The notes beneath the pieces are model-generated. The model was not told where the DNA came from. It saw nothing but the letters and a program-made list of their open reading frames with translations, and searched no databases. From NCBI GenBank assembly GCA_001724425.1, contig MEEK01000022.1, forward strand, positions 1-43,133: a DNA stretch of 43,133 nucleotides, given 5' to 3'. How positions within the stretch are numbered: the first letter of the stretch is position 1; each line of letters begins with the position of its first letter. The translations under genes were made by a program, and so were the position numbers. Shown piece by piece: positions 7,682 to 17,222 of the stretch. The DNA is from Microbacterium sp. SCN 70-27 (GTDB lineage Bacteria > Actinomycetota > Actinomycetes > Actinomycetales > Microbacteriaceae).

Positions 7682-10009
7682 TCAGCCGGCGACGGCGACC
7701 CGCGCCCGCACCTCCTGTGTCGCGGTGACGAGGTTCCGCAGCGACGCGACCGTCTCGTCGTAGCCGCGGGTCTTGAGCCCGCAATCGGGGTTCACCCACA
7801 CCTGTCGCAGCGGCAGCTCGTCGGCGGCGCGCTGCAGGAGCGACGCGACCTCTTCGACCGACGGCACGCGCGGCGAGTGGATGTCGTAGACGCCGGGGCC
7901 GACGCCGTGCATGAACCCGGATGCCCGGATGTCGTCGATCACCTCGCCGCGGCTGCGGGCCGCCTCGATCGAGGTGACGTCGGCATCGAGCGCTGCGATC
8001 GCGTCGATCACGACGTCGAACTCCGAGTAGCAGAGGTGCGTGTGCACCTGCGTCGCGGGCGCCGCGCCGGCGGTCGACAGCGTGAACGCCCCCACCGACC
8101 ACTCCAGGTACGCGGGCTGGTCGCCGCGCTTGAGCGGCAGCAGCTCGCGCAGCGCGGGCTCGTCGACCTGGATGATCTGGATGCCCGCGGCTTCGAGGTC
8201 GGCGATCTCGTCGCGCAGGGCGAGCGCCACCTGGTCGGCCGTCTCCCCGAGGGGCTGGTCGTCGCGCACGAACGACCAGGCGAGGATCGTGACCGGGCCC
8301 GTCAGCATGCCCTTGACCGGCTTGCTCGTGAGCGACTGCGCGAACACAGCCCAGTCGACCGTGATCGGCGCGGGACGCGACACGTCGCCCCACAGGATCG
8401 ACGGGCGCGTCGCGCGCGACCCGTAGGACTGCACCCAGCCGTGCTGCGTGACGGCGAAGCCGTCGAGGTGTTCCGCGAAGTACTGCACCATGTCGTTGCG
8501 CTCGGGCTCGCCGTGCACGAGGACGTCGAGTCCGAGCTCCTCCTGCAGCTCCACGACGCGCGCGATCTCGTCGCGCAGGAACTCCTCGTACGCGGCGGTG
8601 TCGATCTCGCCGCGGCCGTGGCGGGCACGGGCACGGCGGATGTCGCCCGTCTGCGGGAACGATCCGATCGTCGTGGTCGGCAGGACCGGCAGGTCGATGG
8701 CCGCCTCCTGCGCGGCGACGCGGGTCGCGTAGTCGCCGCGCGTGCGGGCTGCCGCATCGACGGCCGCGGCGCGCTCCCAGACGGCGCCGTCACGGACGCC
8801 GGGCGCCGCGCTCCGGTCGGCGAGTGCCGCGGATGCCGCGTCGAGCTCTGCCCGGATGGCGTCGGCTCCCTCGTCGAGGCCGCGCGCGAGCACCGCGACC
8901 TGGCCGACCTTCTGGTCGGCGAACGCGAGCCACGAGCGCAGGCGCTCGTCGAGAGCGACCTCGATCGTGACGTCGTGCGGCACGTGCTGGAGCGACGTCG
9001 AGGTGCCGGCGGCGACCGCCCCGGCGCCGATGGAGCGGAGCTGCTCGAGGCGCGCCCACGCACCCGCGAGGTCTCCCCTCCAGATGTTCCGGCCGTCGAC
9101 GACGCCGCCGACGACGACCTTGTCGGCGATCCCCGCGGCCGCCTCCGGGACCGCGCCCCGGTGCAGGTCGATCGCGATCGCCTCGATGGGAGCGGCGGCG
9201 AGCGCCGCCCACGCCTCGGTGGAGAGCTGCGCATACCCCGCCGCGACGAGGAGGTTCGGCCGATCCGTGGTCGTCCCGAGCACGTCGTATGCGCGTGCGG
9301 CCGCGGCGGCGAGTACGGCGGGCGCCGTCGGCAGGCTCTCCGAGACGAGGGCGTGCTCGTCGAACTGCACCCACTGTGCGCCCGCGGCGGCGACTCGCTG
9401 GAGGAGCTCCGCGTAGACGGGGAGGAGGTCGTCGAGGCGCGAGAGCGGGTCGAAGCCCTCCGGCGCCTCGTCGGTCGGCTTCGCGAGGGCGAGGAGCGTC
9501 ACCGGCCCCACGATGACCGGCCGGACGACGACGCCGTCCGCCGCCGCCTCCGCGACCTGGGCGACGAAGCGGTCGGATGCCAGCGAGAAGTCCGTCTCGG
9601 GTCCGATCTCGGGCACGAGGTAGTGGTAGTTCGTGTCGAACCACTTGGTCATCTCGAGCGGTGCCCGGTCACCCTCGCCGCGCGCCGCCGCGAAGTATGC
9701 CGACAGCGGAATGCTGCCGTCGGCGGCCCGGTGATCAGCGAAGCGTGCCGGCAGCGCACCGACGGTGAGAGCCGCATCGAGGACCTGGTCGTAGAAGGAG
9801 AACGACTCCGGGACGGAGGAGTCCGAGGCATCCAGGCCGAGCTCGATCAGCCGGGCGCGCGTCGTGCTGCGGAGGTCCGCGGCGACCTGCTCGAGCGCCG
9901 CCTCGTCGAGCTCTCCGCGCCAGTGGCTCTCGACGGCGCGCTTGAGCTCGCGGTCGCGTCCGATGCGGGGGTAGCCGAGGATCGTGCCGGTCGGGAAGGT
10001 GGCGGTCAT
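7682..10009 (-). CDS. metE: Cobalamin-independent methionine synthase
   Basis: 775 residues, full length. It transfers the methyl group from 5-methyl-tetrahydrofolate (polyglutamate) to homocysteine. Two related barrel halves are present; the N-terminal signature is GTILGYPRIGRDRELKRAVE. The C-terminal half carries the zinc ligands: THLCYSEF (His, Cys) and VNPDCGLKTRG (Cys), and LPTTTIGSFPQT opens the catalytic barrel. The start ATG overlaps the metF stop by four bases (ATGA), so the enzyme that makes its methyl donor is translated just before it. No riboswitch was recognised upstream of the pair. Confidence 0.97.
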   Translation of the reverse strand: MTATFPTGTILGYPRIGRDRELKRAVESHWRGELDEAALEQVAADLRSTTRARLIELGLDASDSSVPESFSFYDQVLDAALTVGALPARFADHRAADGSIPLSAYFAAARGEGDRAPLEMTKWFDTNYHYLVPEIGPETDFSLASDRFVAQVAEAAADGVVVRPVIVGPVTLLALAKPTDEAPEGFDPLSRLDDLLPVYAELLQRVAAAGAQWVQFDEHALVSESLPTAPAVLAAAAARAYDVLGTTTDRPNLLVAAGYAQLSTEAWAALAAAPIEAIAIDLHRGAVPEAAAGIADKVVVGGVVDGRNIWRGDLAGAWARLEQLRSIGAGAVAAGTSTSLQHVPHDVTIEVALDERLRSWLAFADQKVGQVAVLARGLDEGADAIRAELDAASAALADRSAAPGVRDGAVWERAAAVDAAARTRGDYATRVAAQEAAIDLPVLPTTTIGSFPQTGDIRRARARHGRGEIDTAAYEEFLRDEIARVVELQEELGLDVLVHGEPERNDMVQYFAEHLDGFAVTQHGWVQSYGSRATRPSILWGDVSRPAPITVDWAVFAQSLTSKPVKGMLTGPVTILAWSFVRDDQPLGETADQVALALRDEIADLEAAGIQIIQVDEPALRELLPLKRGDQPAYLEWSVGAFTLSTAGAAPATQVHTHLCYSEFDVVIDAIAALDADVTSIEAARSRGEVIDDIRASGFMHGVGPGVYDIHSPRVPSVEEVASLLQRAADELPLRQVWVNPDCGLKTRGYDETVASLRNLVTATQEVRARVAVAG

Positions 10010-10953
10010 CGTGCGGTCTCCTTGTTCAGGGGTCGGTGTTCCGTGATGAGGCCCGCCTCGCGGAGGACCGCGAGAACGGTGTCGTGGTTGTTGAAGGCGT
10101 ACAGGTGGACGCCGGGGGCGCCCTGCGCGACGACCTCTCGGGCGAGCTCGGCCGCGTGCGCGATGCCGATATCGCGTCGCCCCTCGGTGGTCGGTTCGAC
10201 CTCGAGGTCGATCGCGAGCTGTGACGGCAGCGGCTCCCCCGTGAGCTCGAGGACGCGGCGCAGGCGCGCCGGCGACGTGATCGGCATGATGCCCGGGAGG
10301 ATCGGAATGGTGACGCCCGCGGTGCGCGCCCGCGCGACGAAGGACACGTAGTCGTGGGCGTGGAAGAACACCTGCGAGATCGCGAACGTGGCGCCGGCGG
10401 CCTGCTTCGCGAGGAGCGCATCGATGTCATCGGCACTGCGCAGGGCGCGCGGATGCCCGTTCGGGAATGCGGCGACGGCGATCTCCACGCGGTCCCGCGA
10501 GGCGACGCGCACCGCGTCACTGCCCGGCACGGGGCGCTCGGCGTAGGGGACGCGCTCGGCCTGCACCCGCCCGATGAGCTGCACGAGCTGCGCGGCCGAC
10601 TCGAGGTCACCGAGGAAGACGTCGTCCTCCGACGATCCCTCGGGCGGGTCGCCGCGCAGGGCGAGGAAGCGCGTGATGCCGGCATCCAGGAACTCGCGGA
10701 TGAGGGCGTTCGCCTCAGCGTAGCTGCTGCCGACGCACGTCAGGTGCGCGAGCGGCGGCACCGACGTCTCGCGCAGGATGTGGGTGAGCACCCCGAGCGA
10801 CCGGCTCCGCGTCGATCCCCCGGCGCCGAAGGTCACCGAGATGAATCGCGGATCGACGGATGCGAGCGCGCGGATCGTCTCGTACAGCGCGGGGAGCCCC
10901 GCGTCGGTGCGCGGCGGGTAGATCTCGAACGAGATCGGCGTCGTGGTGGTCAT
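10006..10953 (-). CDS. metF: 5,10-methylenetetrahydrofolate reductase
   Basis: 315 residues, FAD-dependent TIM barrel. It reduces methylene-THF to methyl-THF, the donor for MetE next door. ISFEIYPPRTDAGLPAL and FISVTFGAGGSTRSRSL are the typical N-terminal strands; HLTCVGSSYAEANALI and FLALRGDPPEG line the folate/flavin pocket; ISQVFFHAHDYV and IPILPGIMPI follow. Start ATG 10953 fits family length. An in-frame ATG at 11025 would add 24 atypical residues. Coupled to metE by a four-base overlap. Confidence 0.95.
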   Translation of the reverse strand: MTTTTPISFEIYPPRTDAGLPALYETIRALASVDPRFISVTFGAGGSTRSRSLGVLTHILRETSVPPLAHLTCVGSSYAEANALIREFLDAGITRFLALRGDPPEGSSEDDVFLGDLESAAQLVQLIGRVQAERVPYAERPVPGSDAVRVASRDRVEIAVAAFPNGHPRALRSADDIDALLAKQAAGATFAISQVFFHAHDYVSFVARARTAGVTIPILPGIMPITSPARLRRVLELTGEPLPSQLAIDLEVEPTTEGRRDIGIAHAAELAREVVAQGAPGVHLYAFNNHDTVLAVLREAGLITEHRPLNKETAR

Positions 10954-11096
10954 GTCGCTCACAGGGAACAGCGGGTGGAGGCCGGGCGGCCGCGGACGGA
11001 CACCACGACGGAGCGTGGTGGTCATCGCGGGCGGGTGCCGGGCTCGGCTGTCGCTCCTGCTCGGCGGATCCGCCGGGCGTCGATGCGACCACTCTA
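10954..11096 (-). promoter_or_regulatory. metF leader region with in-frame upstream ATG and hairpin
   Basis: TAGAGT (11091-11096, minus strand) resembles the -10 boxes of this window and would give a leader of about 130 bases. The leader holds an in-frame ATG (11025) that begins with the same ATGACCACCACG as metF itself. Overlapping it is a hairpin, CACCACG (11001-11007) with CGTGGTG (11014-11020). I recognise no SAM or cobalamin riboswitch. Confidence 0.4.
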
Positions 11097-11157
11097 GGCA
11101 TCCCCCCGCCTCCGCGACGCCGTGTGACGACATGTTTCAGCGGCTAGCGTGGATGCC

Positions 11158-13044
11158 ATGCCCGCCCCCGTCCCCTACGGTTCCTGGCCTTCGCCGCTCT
11201 CCGCCGAGTGGGCGACGACCGCCTCCCCGCGCTTCGACGGCGCCGCGTTCGTCGGCGGCGAGGTCTGGTGGGGCGAGTCGCTCCCCGACGAGGGCGGACG
11301 CACCGCCGTCCGGCGCCGTCGCGCCGACGGCAGTACCGAGACGCTGCTGCCCGCACCGTGGAACGCGCGCTCACGGGTGCACGAGTACGGCGGCGGCGCG
11401 TGGGCGGCGACCGATGACGGCGAGATCGCGTTCGTCGAGAAGGGCGACCAGCGGGTCTGGCTGCTGCGGCCCGGCGCGACGCCCCATGCCCTCACTCCGG
11501 ACGATCCCGCGGCGAGCTATGGCGGCTTGCGCTGGCAGCGCGGCACCCTGCTGGGCGTCGTGGAGCGAGCGGCGGGGCCGGGTCTCCCGCATCGCGCGAT
11601 CGTGCGCATCGCGCTCGACGGCTCCGGCGCGACAGAGGTCGTCTCCGGCAGCGACTTCGTCGCGCAGCCCGCACTGTCCCCCGACGGGACACGGCTCGCG
11701 TGGGTCGCGTGGAACCACCCCGACATGCCGTGGGACCGCACCGAGATCCGCACCGGCGCACTCGAGAACGGCATCGTGGCATCGTGGCGCACCGTGACGA
11801 GCGGTACGACCGCCGCACTCCAGCCGGAGTGGCAAGGCGATGACCTCGTCGTCGTCGACGAGCCCACCGGCCGCTGGAACCTTTGGCGCATTCCGCTCGC
11901 GGGCGGCTCCCCCGCTCCGTTCGCCCCCGCCGATGCGGACACCGGCGGACCGCTGTGGGTCCTCGGCACGCGCTGGTTCGCGCTGCTCGGCGAGGACCGC
12001 ATCGCCGCGGTGCAGACCGAGGGATCCGACGCGCTCGTCCTCATCGACGCCGACGGCACGACGCATCCGGTCGATCTCCCTGCCACCGCGCGGGTCCAGA
12101 TCGAGGATGCCCGCCCCGACCGCATCCTCGTGTCGGGGTCGGGCCGCTGCGGCAGCGGACTGTGGACCGTGTCAGCCCGAGGCGAGGTCACGGAAGTCAC
12201 CGGCGGCGCGCCCGCGAGCGAATGGATGCCCGTCGGCCGCGCCGTGTCGTTCGACGGCCCGCACGGGCCGGTGCACGCCTTCGACTTCCCGCCCACGAAC
12301 CCCGACGTCGCGGCTCCCGCCGGCGAGCTGCCGCCCTACGTCGTGTTCGTGCACGGCGGCCCCACAGCGCATGTGAGCGGCGTCGCGGATGCCAAGACCG
12401 CGTTCTTCACGAGCCGCGGCGTCGGCGTGCTCGATGTGAACTACGGCGGCTCGACCGGGTACGGACGCGCATACCGCGAGCGGCTGCGGGGGCAGTGGGG
12501 CGTCGTCGACGTCGAGGACGTCGCGGCGGCGGCATCCGGACTCGTGGCCGCCGGACGCGCCGACGGCTCGCGGCTCGCGATCGAGGGCGGGTCGGCGGGC
12601 GGATGGACGGTCCTCGGTGCGCTCGTCGGCACCGACGTGTTCGCGGCCGGCATCTCCCGCTACGGCGTCGGCGATGCCCGAGCCCTCGCGGAGGACACCC
12701 ACGACTTCGAATCGCGCTACCTCGACGGGCTCATCGGGCCGCTACCCGAGGCGGAGCGGCTCTACGAGGAGCGGTCGCCGCTCGGCCGCCCCGAGCGGTT
12801 CCGCGTGCCGGTGCTGCTCCTTCAGGGAGCGGAGGACGCGGTCGTCCCGCCCGCGCAGTCGGAAGCGATCCGCGATGCGCTCGCGGCGCGTGGTGTGCCG
12901 CACGCCTACGTGCTGTACGAGGGCGAGGGGCACGGATTCCGCAGGGCCGAGACGATCGTCCACGCGCTCGAGAGCGAGCTCGCGTTCCTCGGCGCCGTGT
13001 TCGGCTTCGACACCCCGGGCATCCCGCCGATCAGCCTCTCCTGA
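11158..13044 (+). CDS. S9 family (prolyl oligopeptidase-type) peptidase
   Basis: 628 residues. The first ~380 residues form a beta-propeller with WDA-like blades. The last ~240 residues are an alpha/beta-hydrolase peptidase. PPYVVFVHGGPTAHV is the oxyanion-region strand; the nucleophile is Ser479 in EGGSAGGWTVL; the Asp lies in LLLQGAEDAVVPP and the His in YEGEGHGFRRAE. It likely cleaves small acyl- or dipeptidyl-peptides in the cytosol; no signal peptide is seen. Start ATG 11158 follows TAGCGT (11145-11150) by seven bases, the leaderless pattern, and is preferred to the in-frame GTG at 11149 that overlaps the box. Divergent from metF. Confidence 0.92.
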   Translation: MPAPVPYGSWPSPLSAEWATTASPRFDGAAFVGGEVWWGESLPDEGGRTAVRRRRADGSTETLLPAPWNARSRVHEYGGGAWAATDDGEIAFVEKGDQRVWLLRPGATPHALTPDDPAASYGGLRWQRGTLLGVVERAAGPGLPHRAIVRIALDGSGATEVVSGSDFVAQPALSPDGTRLAWVAWNHPDMPWDRTEIRTGALENGIVASWRTVTSGTTAALQPEWQGDDLVVVDEPTGRWNLWRIPLAGGSPAPFAPADADTGGPLWVLGTRWFALLGEDRIAAVQTEGSDALVLIDADGTTHPVDLPATARVQIEDARPDRILVSGSGRCGSGLWTVSARGEVTEVTGGAPASEWMPVGRAVSFDGPHGPVHAFDFPPTNPDVAAPAGELPPYVVFVHGGPTAHVSGVADAKTAFFTSRGVGVLDVNYGGSTGYGRAYRERLRGQWGVVDVEDVAAAASGLVAAGRADGSRLAIEGGSAGGWTVLGALVGTDVFAAGISRYGVGDARALAEDTHDFESRYLDGLIGPLPEAERLYEERSPLGRPERFRVPVLLLQGAEDAVVPPAQSEAIRDALAARGVPHAYVLYEGEGHGFRRAETIVHALESELAFLGAVFGFDTPGIPPISLS

Positions 13045-13060
13045 GCGCGCGTGGGGCCGT

Positions 13061-13088
13061 GCGCGGCCGACCCTGAAGCCGGCCGCGC
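13061..13088. terminator. Hairpin between convergent S9 peptidase and hflX
   Basis: GCGCGGCC (13061-13068) and GGCCGCGC (13081-13088) form a perfect 8-bp stem with a 12-base loop in the 45-base gap between two converging genes. Likely bidirectional terminator, although no U-tract is visible. Confidence 0.45.
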
Positions 13089-13089
13089 G

Positions 13090-14649
13090 TCAGGAGGCGT
13101 ACGGCGCGAGCCGACCGCCGAGGATGGCGGGGACGTGCGCGTGCAGGATCGTCCCGTCCGGGCCGTGCTCCTGACTCAGGATGATGCCGTGCTCGTGCAC
13201 GGCGGAGACGAGGTCGCCCCGGTCGTAGGGCACGACCGCCCGGATCTCGACGGCCGGCAGGGGCAGCGTGTCTTCGATGCGCCGGCGCAGTTCGTCGATG
13301 CCCTCCCCCGTGCGCGACGAGACGAACAGCGCCTGCGGCGCGAGCCCGCGCAGCACGAGCCGTTGATCGTCGTCGACGAGATCGGCCTTGTTGAACACGA
13401 CGATCTCGGGGAGATCCCGCGCGCCCACGTCGCCGATGACGTCCCGCACCGTCTGCAACTGCGCGGCGGGGTCCGGGTGCGAGCCGTCGACGACGTGCAC
13501 GATGACATCCGCCTCGCCGACCTCTTCCAGGGTCGAACGGAACGCCTCGACGAGCTGGTGCGGGAGGTTCCGGACGAACCCGACCGTGTCGGTGAGCGTG
13601 TAGACGCGCCCGTCGACCGTCTCGGTGCGGCGGACCGAGGTGTCGAGGGTCGCGAACAGGGCGTTCTCGACGAGGACGCCCGCCCGCGTGAGCCGGTTGA
13701 GGAGGCTCGACTTGCCGGCGTTGGTGTACCCGGCGATCGCGACGGCCGGGATCGTGTTGCGCTTGCGCTCGGCGCGCTTCGCCTCGCGCGCCGGCGCGAA
13801 GTCGCGCAGCTGCTTGCGCAACTGTGCCATCTTGGTGCGGATGCGGCGCCGGTCGAGCTCGATCTTCGTCTCACCCGGTCCGCGCGAGCCCATACCCGCA
13901 CCACCGGCGCCGACCTGGCCACCGGCCTGGCGGCTCATCGAGTCACCCCAGCCGCGCAGGCGCGGCAGCAGGTACTCGAGCTGGGCGAGCTCCACCTGCG
14001 CCTTGCCTTCGCGGCTCTTCGCATGCTGGCTGAAGATGTCGAGGATGACGGTGGTCCGGTCGATCACCTTGACCTTGACGACGTCTTCGAGCGCGCGTCG
14101 CTGGCTGGGGGCGAGCTCGGTGTCGGCGATCACGGTGTCGGCACCGACCGCCGCCACGAGGTCGCGGAGCTCGGCCGCCTTGCCGCGCCCGATGTACGTG
14201 GCCGGGTCGGGGTGCGGGCGTCGCTGCAGCACGCCGTCGAGGACGACCGCACCCGCGGTCTCGGCGAGCGCCGCGAGTTCGCGCAGAGAGTTCTCGGCAT
14301 CCTCGTGCGAACCCTGCGGGTAGACGCCGACGAGGACGACGTTCTCGAGCCGCAACTGCCGGTACTCGACCTCGGTGACGTCCTCGAGCTCCGTCGACAG
14401 CCCCGGGACGCGGCGGAGGGCCGCGCGTTCCTCGCGATCCCACTGGTCGCCATCGGTGTCGCCGTACGCGACCGTCGCGGCATCCTGCAGGGCCTGCGCG
14501 GCACCGAACACGCGCACGCCCGAGCGCGCCTCGGCACGCTGGAGCACCCGGTCGACGGGGTCGAGCGGGGTGTTCTCGGTGGTCTCGCCCGTGGGGGCGA
14601 CGGGCTCCGTGGTGTCGGTGATGCCCGTGGTGCCGGAGTTGTCGGTCAT
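13090..14649 (-). CDS. hflX: Ribosome-associated GTPase HflX
   Basis: 519 residues. An acidic N-terminal extension (about 1-35) precedes the HflX N-domain, with ATYIGRGKAAELRDLV at about 150. A linker helix region follows (GPGETKIELDRRRIR), then the G domain: GYTNAGKSSLLNRLT (P-loop), DTVGFVRNLP (G3) and VVFNKADLV (G4). HflX splits stalled or hibernating 70S ribosomes, mainly after stress. Start ATG 14649 has AAAGGA about four bases upstream, and a TAGACT -10-like box lies about 30 bases further up. In actinobacteria it usually neighbours dapF/miaA; here an RsmC-like and Dyp pair lies between. Confidence 0.95.
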   Translation of the reverse strand: MTDNSGTTGITDTTEPVAPTGETTENTPLDPVDRVLQRAEARSGVRVFGAAQALQDAATVAYGDTDGDQWDREERAALRRVPGLSTELEDVTEVEYRQLRLENVVLVGVYPQGSHEDAENSLRELAALAETAGAVVLDGVLQRRPHPDPATYIGRGKAAELRDLVAAVGADTVIADTELAPSQRRALEDVVKVKVIDRTTVILDIFSQHAKSREGKAQVELAQLEYLLPRLRGWGDSMSRQAGGQVGAGGAGMGSRGPGETKIELDRRRIRTKMAQLRKQLRDFAPAREAKRAERKRNTIPAVAIAGYTNAGKSSLLNRLTRAGVLVENALFATLDTSVRRTETVDGRVYTLTDTVGFVRNLPHQLVEAFRSTLEEVGEADVIVHVVDGSHPDPAAQLQTVRDVIGDVGARDLPEIVVFNKADLVDDDQRLVLRGLAPQALFVSSRTGEGIDELRRRIEDTLPLPAVEIRAVVPYDRGDLVSAVHEHGIILSQEHGPDGTILHAHVPAILGGRLAPYAS

Positions 14650-14720
14650 GCGTTCCTTTTCGTGCTGAGCCTTGCAGTCTAGCCTCCCGCACGGGACAGG
14701 GGCTCGGGTACGCTCGAAGG

Positions 14721-15368
14721 ATGGGGAGCGATCACTACTTCAGTGCCTCCCCGTCCAGCGCCGAACATCTGCGCCGCATCCCCGTGACTCTCGCGGGCAG
14801 GTCCGGCGAGGTCACGACCGCGGGCGGGGTGTTCAGCCCCGATCACGTCGACGGCGGCACGGCGGTGTTGCTGGCCAACACGCCGCCACCTCCGCCCGGC
14901 GGAGACCTGCTCGACCTCGGGTGCGGGTGGGGCCCGATCGCCCTGAGCATCGCGATCGCGTCGCCGCATGCGCGCGTCTGGGCCGTCGATGTCAACGAGC
15001 GCGCCCTGGATCTCGTCCGTCGCAATGCCGCGGACTGGGGGCTCGACAACATCGTCGCAGCCCTGCCGGACGACGTGCCGGACGAGGTCGCATTCCGTGG
15101 CATCCGGTCGAACCCGCCGATCCGCGTCGGCAAGAACGAGTTGCACGGCCTGCTCGAGCGGTGGATCCCGCGGCTCGATGAACGCAGCGACGCGTGGCTC
15201 GTCGTGCAGCGCAATCTCGGTTCGGACTCGCTGCAGCGCTGGCTCGCCGCGACGTTCGAGCACGACTATTCGGTGACGCGCGCGGCGACGGCGCGCGGAT
15301 TCCGGGTGCTGAAGGTACGTCGGCACGGGGAGCCTGCGACGACACCGACCCTCGAGGAGGACCGATGA
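14721..15368 (+). CDS. RsmC-like class I SAM methyltransferase
   Basis: 215 residues. A single Rossmann methyltransferase domain: motif I LLDLGCGWGPIALSIA, acidic end of beta2 VWAVDVNERALDLV, and the catalytic N-P-P-I motif (SNPPIRVGK) typical of N2-guanine rRNA methyltransferases such as RsmC. It is half the length of E. coli RsmC because the N-terminal pseudo-domain is absent, as in many Gram-positive homologues. The rRNA target is inferred. Start ATG 14721 stands six bases after TACGCT (14709-14714), the leaderless pattern. Its stop overlaps the start of the Dyp gene (ATGA), so the two form an operon. Confidence 0.88.
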   Translation: MGSDHYFSASPSSAEHLRRIPVTLAGRSGEVTTAGGVFSPDHVDGGTAVLLANTPPPPPGGDLLDLGCGWGPIALSIAIASPHARVWAVDVNERALDLVRRNAADWGLDNIVAALPDDVPDEVAFRGIRSNPPIRVGKNELHGLLERWIPRLDERSDAWLVVQRNLGSDSLQRWLAATFEHDYSVTRAATARGFRVLKVRRHGEPATTPTLEEDR

Positions 15369-16324
15369 CGGATTCCGCGACGCGCCGCGTCCCGATCGAG
15401 CCGCAGCGCGTCGACGCGCCACTCACGTCCTGCGCGATCATGCTGACGCTCACCGTCACCACGGCGCCCGACGCGATCTCGACGGTCCGTGCGGCACTCG
15501 CCTCGGCCGCCGATCTCGTGAAGAACGTCGCGGTCCGCGACCTGGCGGGCGCGCTGGCCTGCACGATCGGCATCGGCAGCGATGTGTGGGATGCCGTCAC
15601 CGGCGCCCCGCGCCCCGCCGAGCTCCACCCGTTCCGGCCGGTGCACGGCGCCGTGCACACTGCGCCGGCAACTCCCGGCGACCTGTTCGTGCACATCCGG
15701 GCCGAGCGGCACGATCTGTGTTTCGAGCTCGAACGTCAGTTTCTCGACGCGTTCGGCGATGCCGTCGCCGTCGCCGATGAGACGGTCGGCTTCCGCTACT
15801 TCGACGCGCGCGATCTGCTCGGGTTCGTCGACGGGACCGCGAACCCGGTCGGCGGCGACCTGCCCGCGGCGACCATCATCGGCCCCGAAGATCCGGCCGG
15901 CGAGGGTGGCAGCTACCTGCTGGTGCAGAAGTACGTGCACGACATGGCCGTCTGGCGCGGGCACTCCATCGAGACGCAGGAGGCGATCATCGGGCGGACG
16001 AAACTCGACAACGTCGAGCTCGATGACGCCGCCGCGCCCGATCAGAAGTCCCACAAGACGCTGTCGACGATCGTCGATGAGGCGGGAGTGGAACACGACA
16101 TCCTGCGCGACAACATGCCGTTCGGCGCCCCGGGGCGCGGCGAGTTCGGCACGTATTTCCTCGGCTACGCCCGCGAGCTGTGGGTGGTCGAGCGCATGCT
16201 GGAGCGCATGTTCATCGGCGATCCCCCGGGCAAGCACGACCGCATGCTGGATGCCTCGACGCCGCTCACCGGCGGTGTGTTCTTCATTCCGCCGCCCGCC
16301 CTGCTCGACGGCCTCGGCGACTGA
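15365..16324 (+). CDS. Dye-decolourising (Dyp-type) heme peroxidase
   Basis: 319 residues, two ferredoxin-like halves. Signature LGFVDGTANP (GxxDG motif with the catalytic Asp); the proximal heme His is in QKYVHDMAVWRGHSI; the distal Arg is in FGTYFLGYARELW. It uses peroxide to oxidise bulky or porphyrin-like substrates. There is no Tat signal, so it is cytosolic, and the C-terminus (LLDGLGD) does not resemble an encapsulin-targeting peptide; no encapsulin gene is adjacent. Start ATG 15365 has GAGGAGG close upstream and overlaps the methyltransferase stop by four bases. Confidence 0.93.
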   Translation: MTDSATRRVPIEPQRVDAPLTSCAIMLTLTVTTAPDAISTVRAALASAADLVKNVAVRDLAGALACTIGIGSDVWDAVTGAPRPAELHPFRPVHGAVHTAPATPGDLFVHIRAERHDLCFELERQFLDAFGDAVAVADETVGFRYFDARDLLGFVDGTANPVGGDLPAATIIGPEDPAGEGGSYLLVQKYVHDMAVWRGHSIETQEAIIGRTKLDNVELDDAAAPDQKSHKTLSTIVDEAGVEHDILRDNMPFGAPGRGEFGTYFLGYARELWVVERMLERMFIGDPPGKHDRMLDASTPLTGGVFFIPPPALLDGLGD

Positions 16325-16355
16325 GCCTGCGGGCAGGGTTCCCGCGCGCGGCTCG

Positions 16356-17222
16356 TCAGGCGAGCGCGATCTCGCCGGAGTAGACGAGCGTCGCGGGGCC
16401 CGACAGCAGCACGTGCGCACCGTCCTGCTCGTCGATGACGCGGACGCCGAGCGTCCCGCCCGGCACCTCGACGCTCCAGTGGTCGGGAGCGGCGCTCCCG
16501 GCCCAGTGACGCACGGCGAGTGCGGATGCCGCGACGCCGGTCCCGCACGAAAGGGTCTCCCCCACGCCGCGTTCGAACACGCGCATGCGGATCGCCCCGA
16601 CGCCGTGGCGGACGAGCGGATCGGCGGGCACGACGAACTCGATGTTCGCCCCGTGCCGCGGTTCGGGGTTCAACTGGGGCCGTACGGTCAGGTCGAGACG
16701 GTCGAGCTCGGTGTCGGAGCCGAGCGCGACGACGACGTGCGGGTTCCCGAGGTCGATGCCGACACCGGGCCGGGCGACATCCAGGTCACGTGCTCGCACG
16801 ACGACATCCGACTCGTCGATCGCGAACAGGCCGAGGTCGACCTCGAAGCCGAGGTCGCTGCGGGTGACCGTCTTCGTCCCGGCGCGTGTGCCGATGCGCA
16901 GAGGGGCGGCATCGATGTCGGCGAGGCCGGTCTCGACGAGGTACTTCGCGAACACGCGGATGCCGTTGCCGCACATCTCCGCGGCGGAGCCGTCGGCGTT
17001 GCGATAGTCCATGAACCACTCGGCATCCGCCGTCGCCGCGCCCTCGGGGAGCGCGGCGGAGCGGACGACGCGAAGTGTGCCGTCGGCGCCGATCCCGAAC
17101 CGCCGGTCGCAGAGCGCCGCGACCTGCGCGTCGCTGAGGTGCAGCGCGCCGTCGACGTCGGGCACGATCACGAAGTCGTTGCCCGTGCCGTGCCCCTTGG
17201 TGAACGCCACCGTCTGCGTCAT
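16356..17222 (-). CDS. dapF: Diaminopimelate epimerase
   Basis: 288 residues. It converts LL- to meso-diaminopimelate, the precursor of lysine. It is a pseudo-symmetric two-domain fold with one catalytic Cys in each half: [14 protein letters not shown] and [24 protein letters not shown] is the N-terminal signature. Start ATG 17222 overlaps the miaA stop (ATGA). TAGGCT (17229-17234) stands exactly six bases upstream, so a second, leaderless promoter inside the miaA 3' end is possible. If the genus is Microbacterium, whose cell wall usually has lysine or ornithine rather than DAP, its main duty would be lysine supply. Confidence 0.96.
   Translation of the reverse strand: MTQTVAFTKGHGTGNDFVIVPDVDGALHLSDAQVAALCDRRFGIGADGTLRVVRSAALPEGAATADAEWFMDYRNADGSAAEMCGNGIRVFAKYLVETGLADIDAAPLRIGTRAGTKTVTRSDLGFEVDLGLFAIDESDVVVRARDLDVARPGVGIDLGNPHVVVALGSDTELDRLDLTVRPQLNPEPRHGANIEFVVPADPLVRHGVGAIRMRVFERGVGETLSCGTGVAASALAVRHWAGSAAPDHWSVEVPGGTLGVRVIDEQDGAHVLLSGPATLVYSGEIALA

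Noticed and set aside
7877..10351. 824-codon plus-strand frame opposite metE/metF
   Set aside because: Arg/Asp-rich shadow with no domain; metE and metF are unmistakable on the minus strand.
10954..11096. SAM or cobalamin riboswitch before metF-metE
   Set aside because: No recognisable conserved core of any such riboswitch class; only a hairpin and a duplicated start.
15365..16324. Encapsulated Dyp peroxidase system
   Set aside because: No encapsulin gene follows and the C-terminus lacks a targeting-peptide-like sequence.
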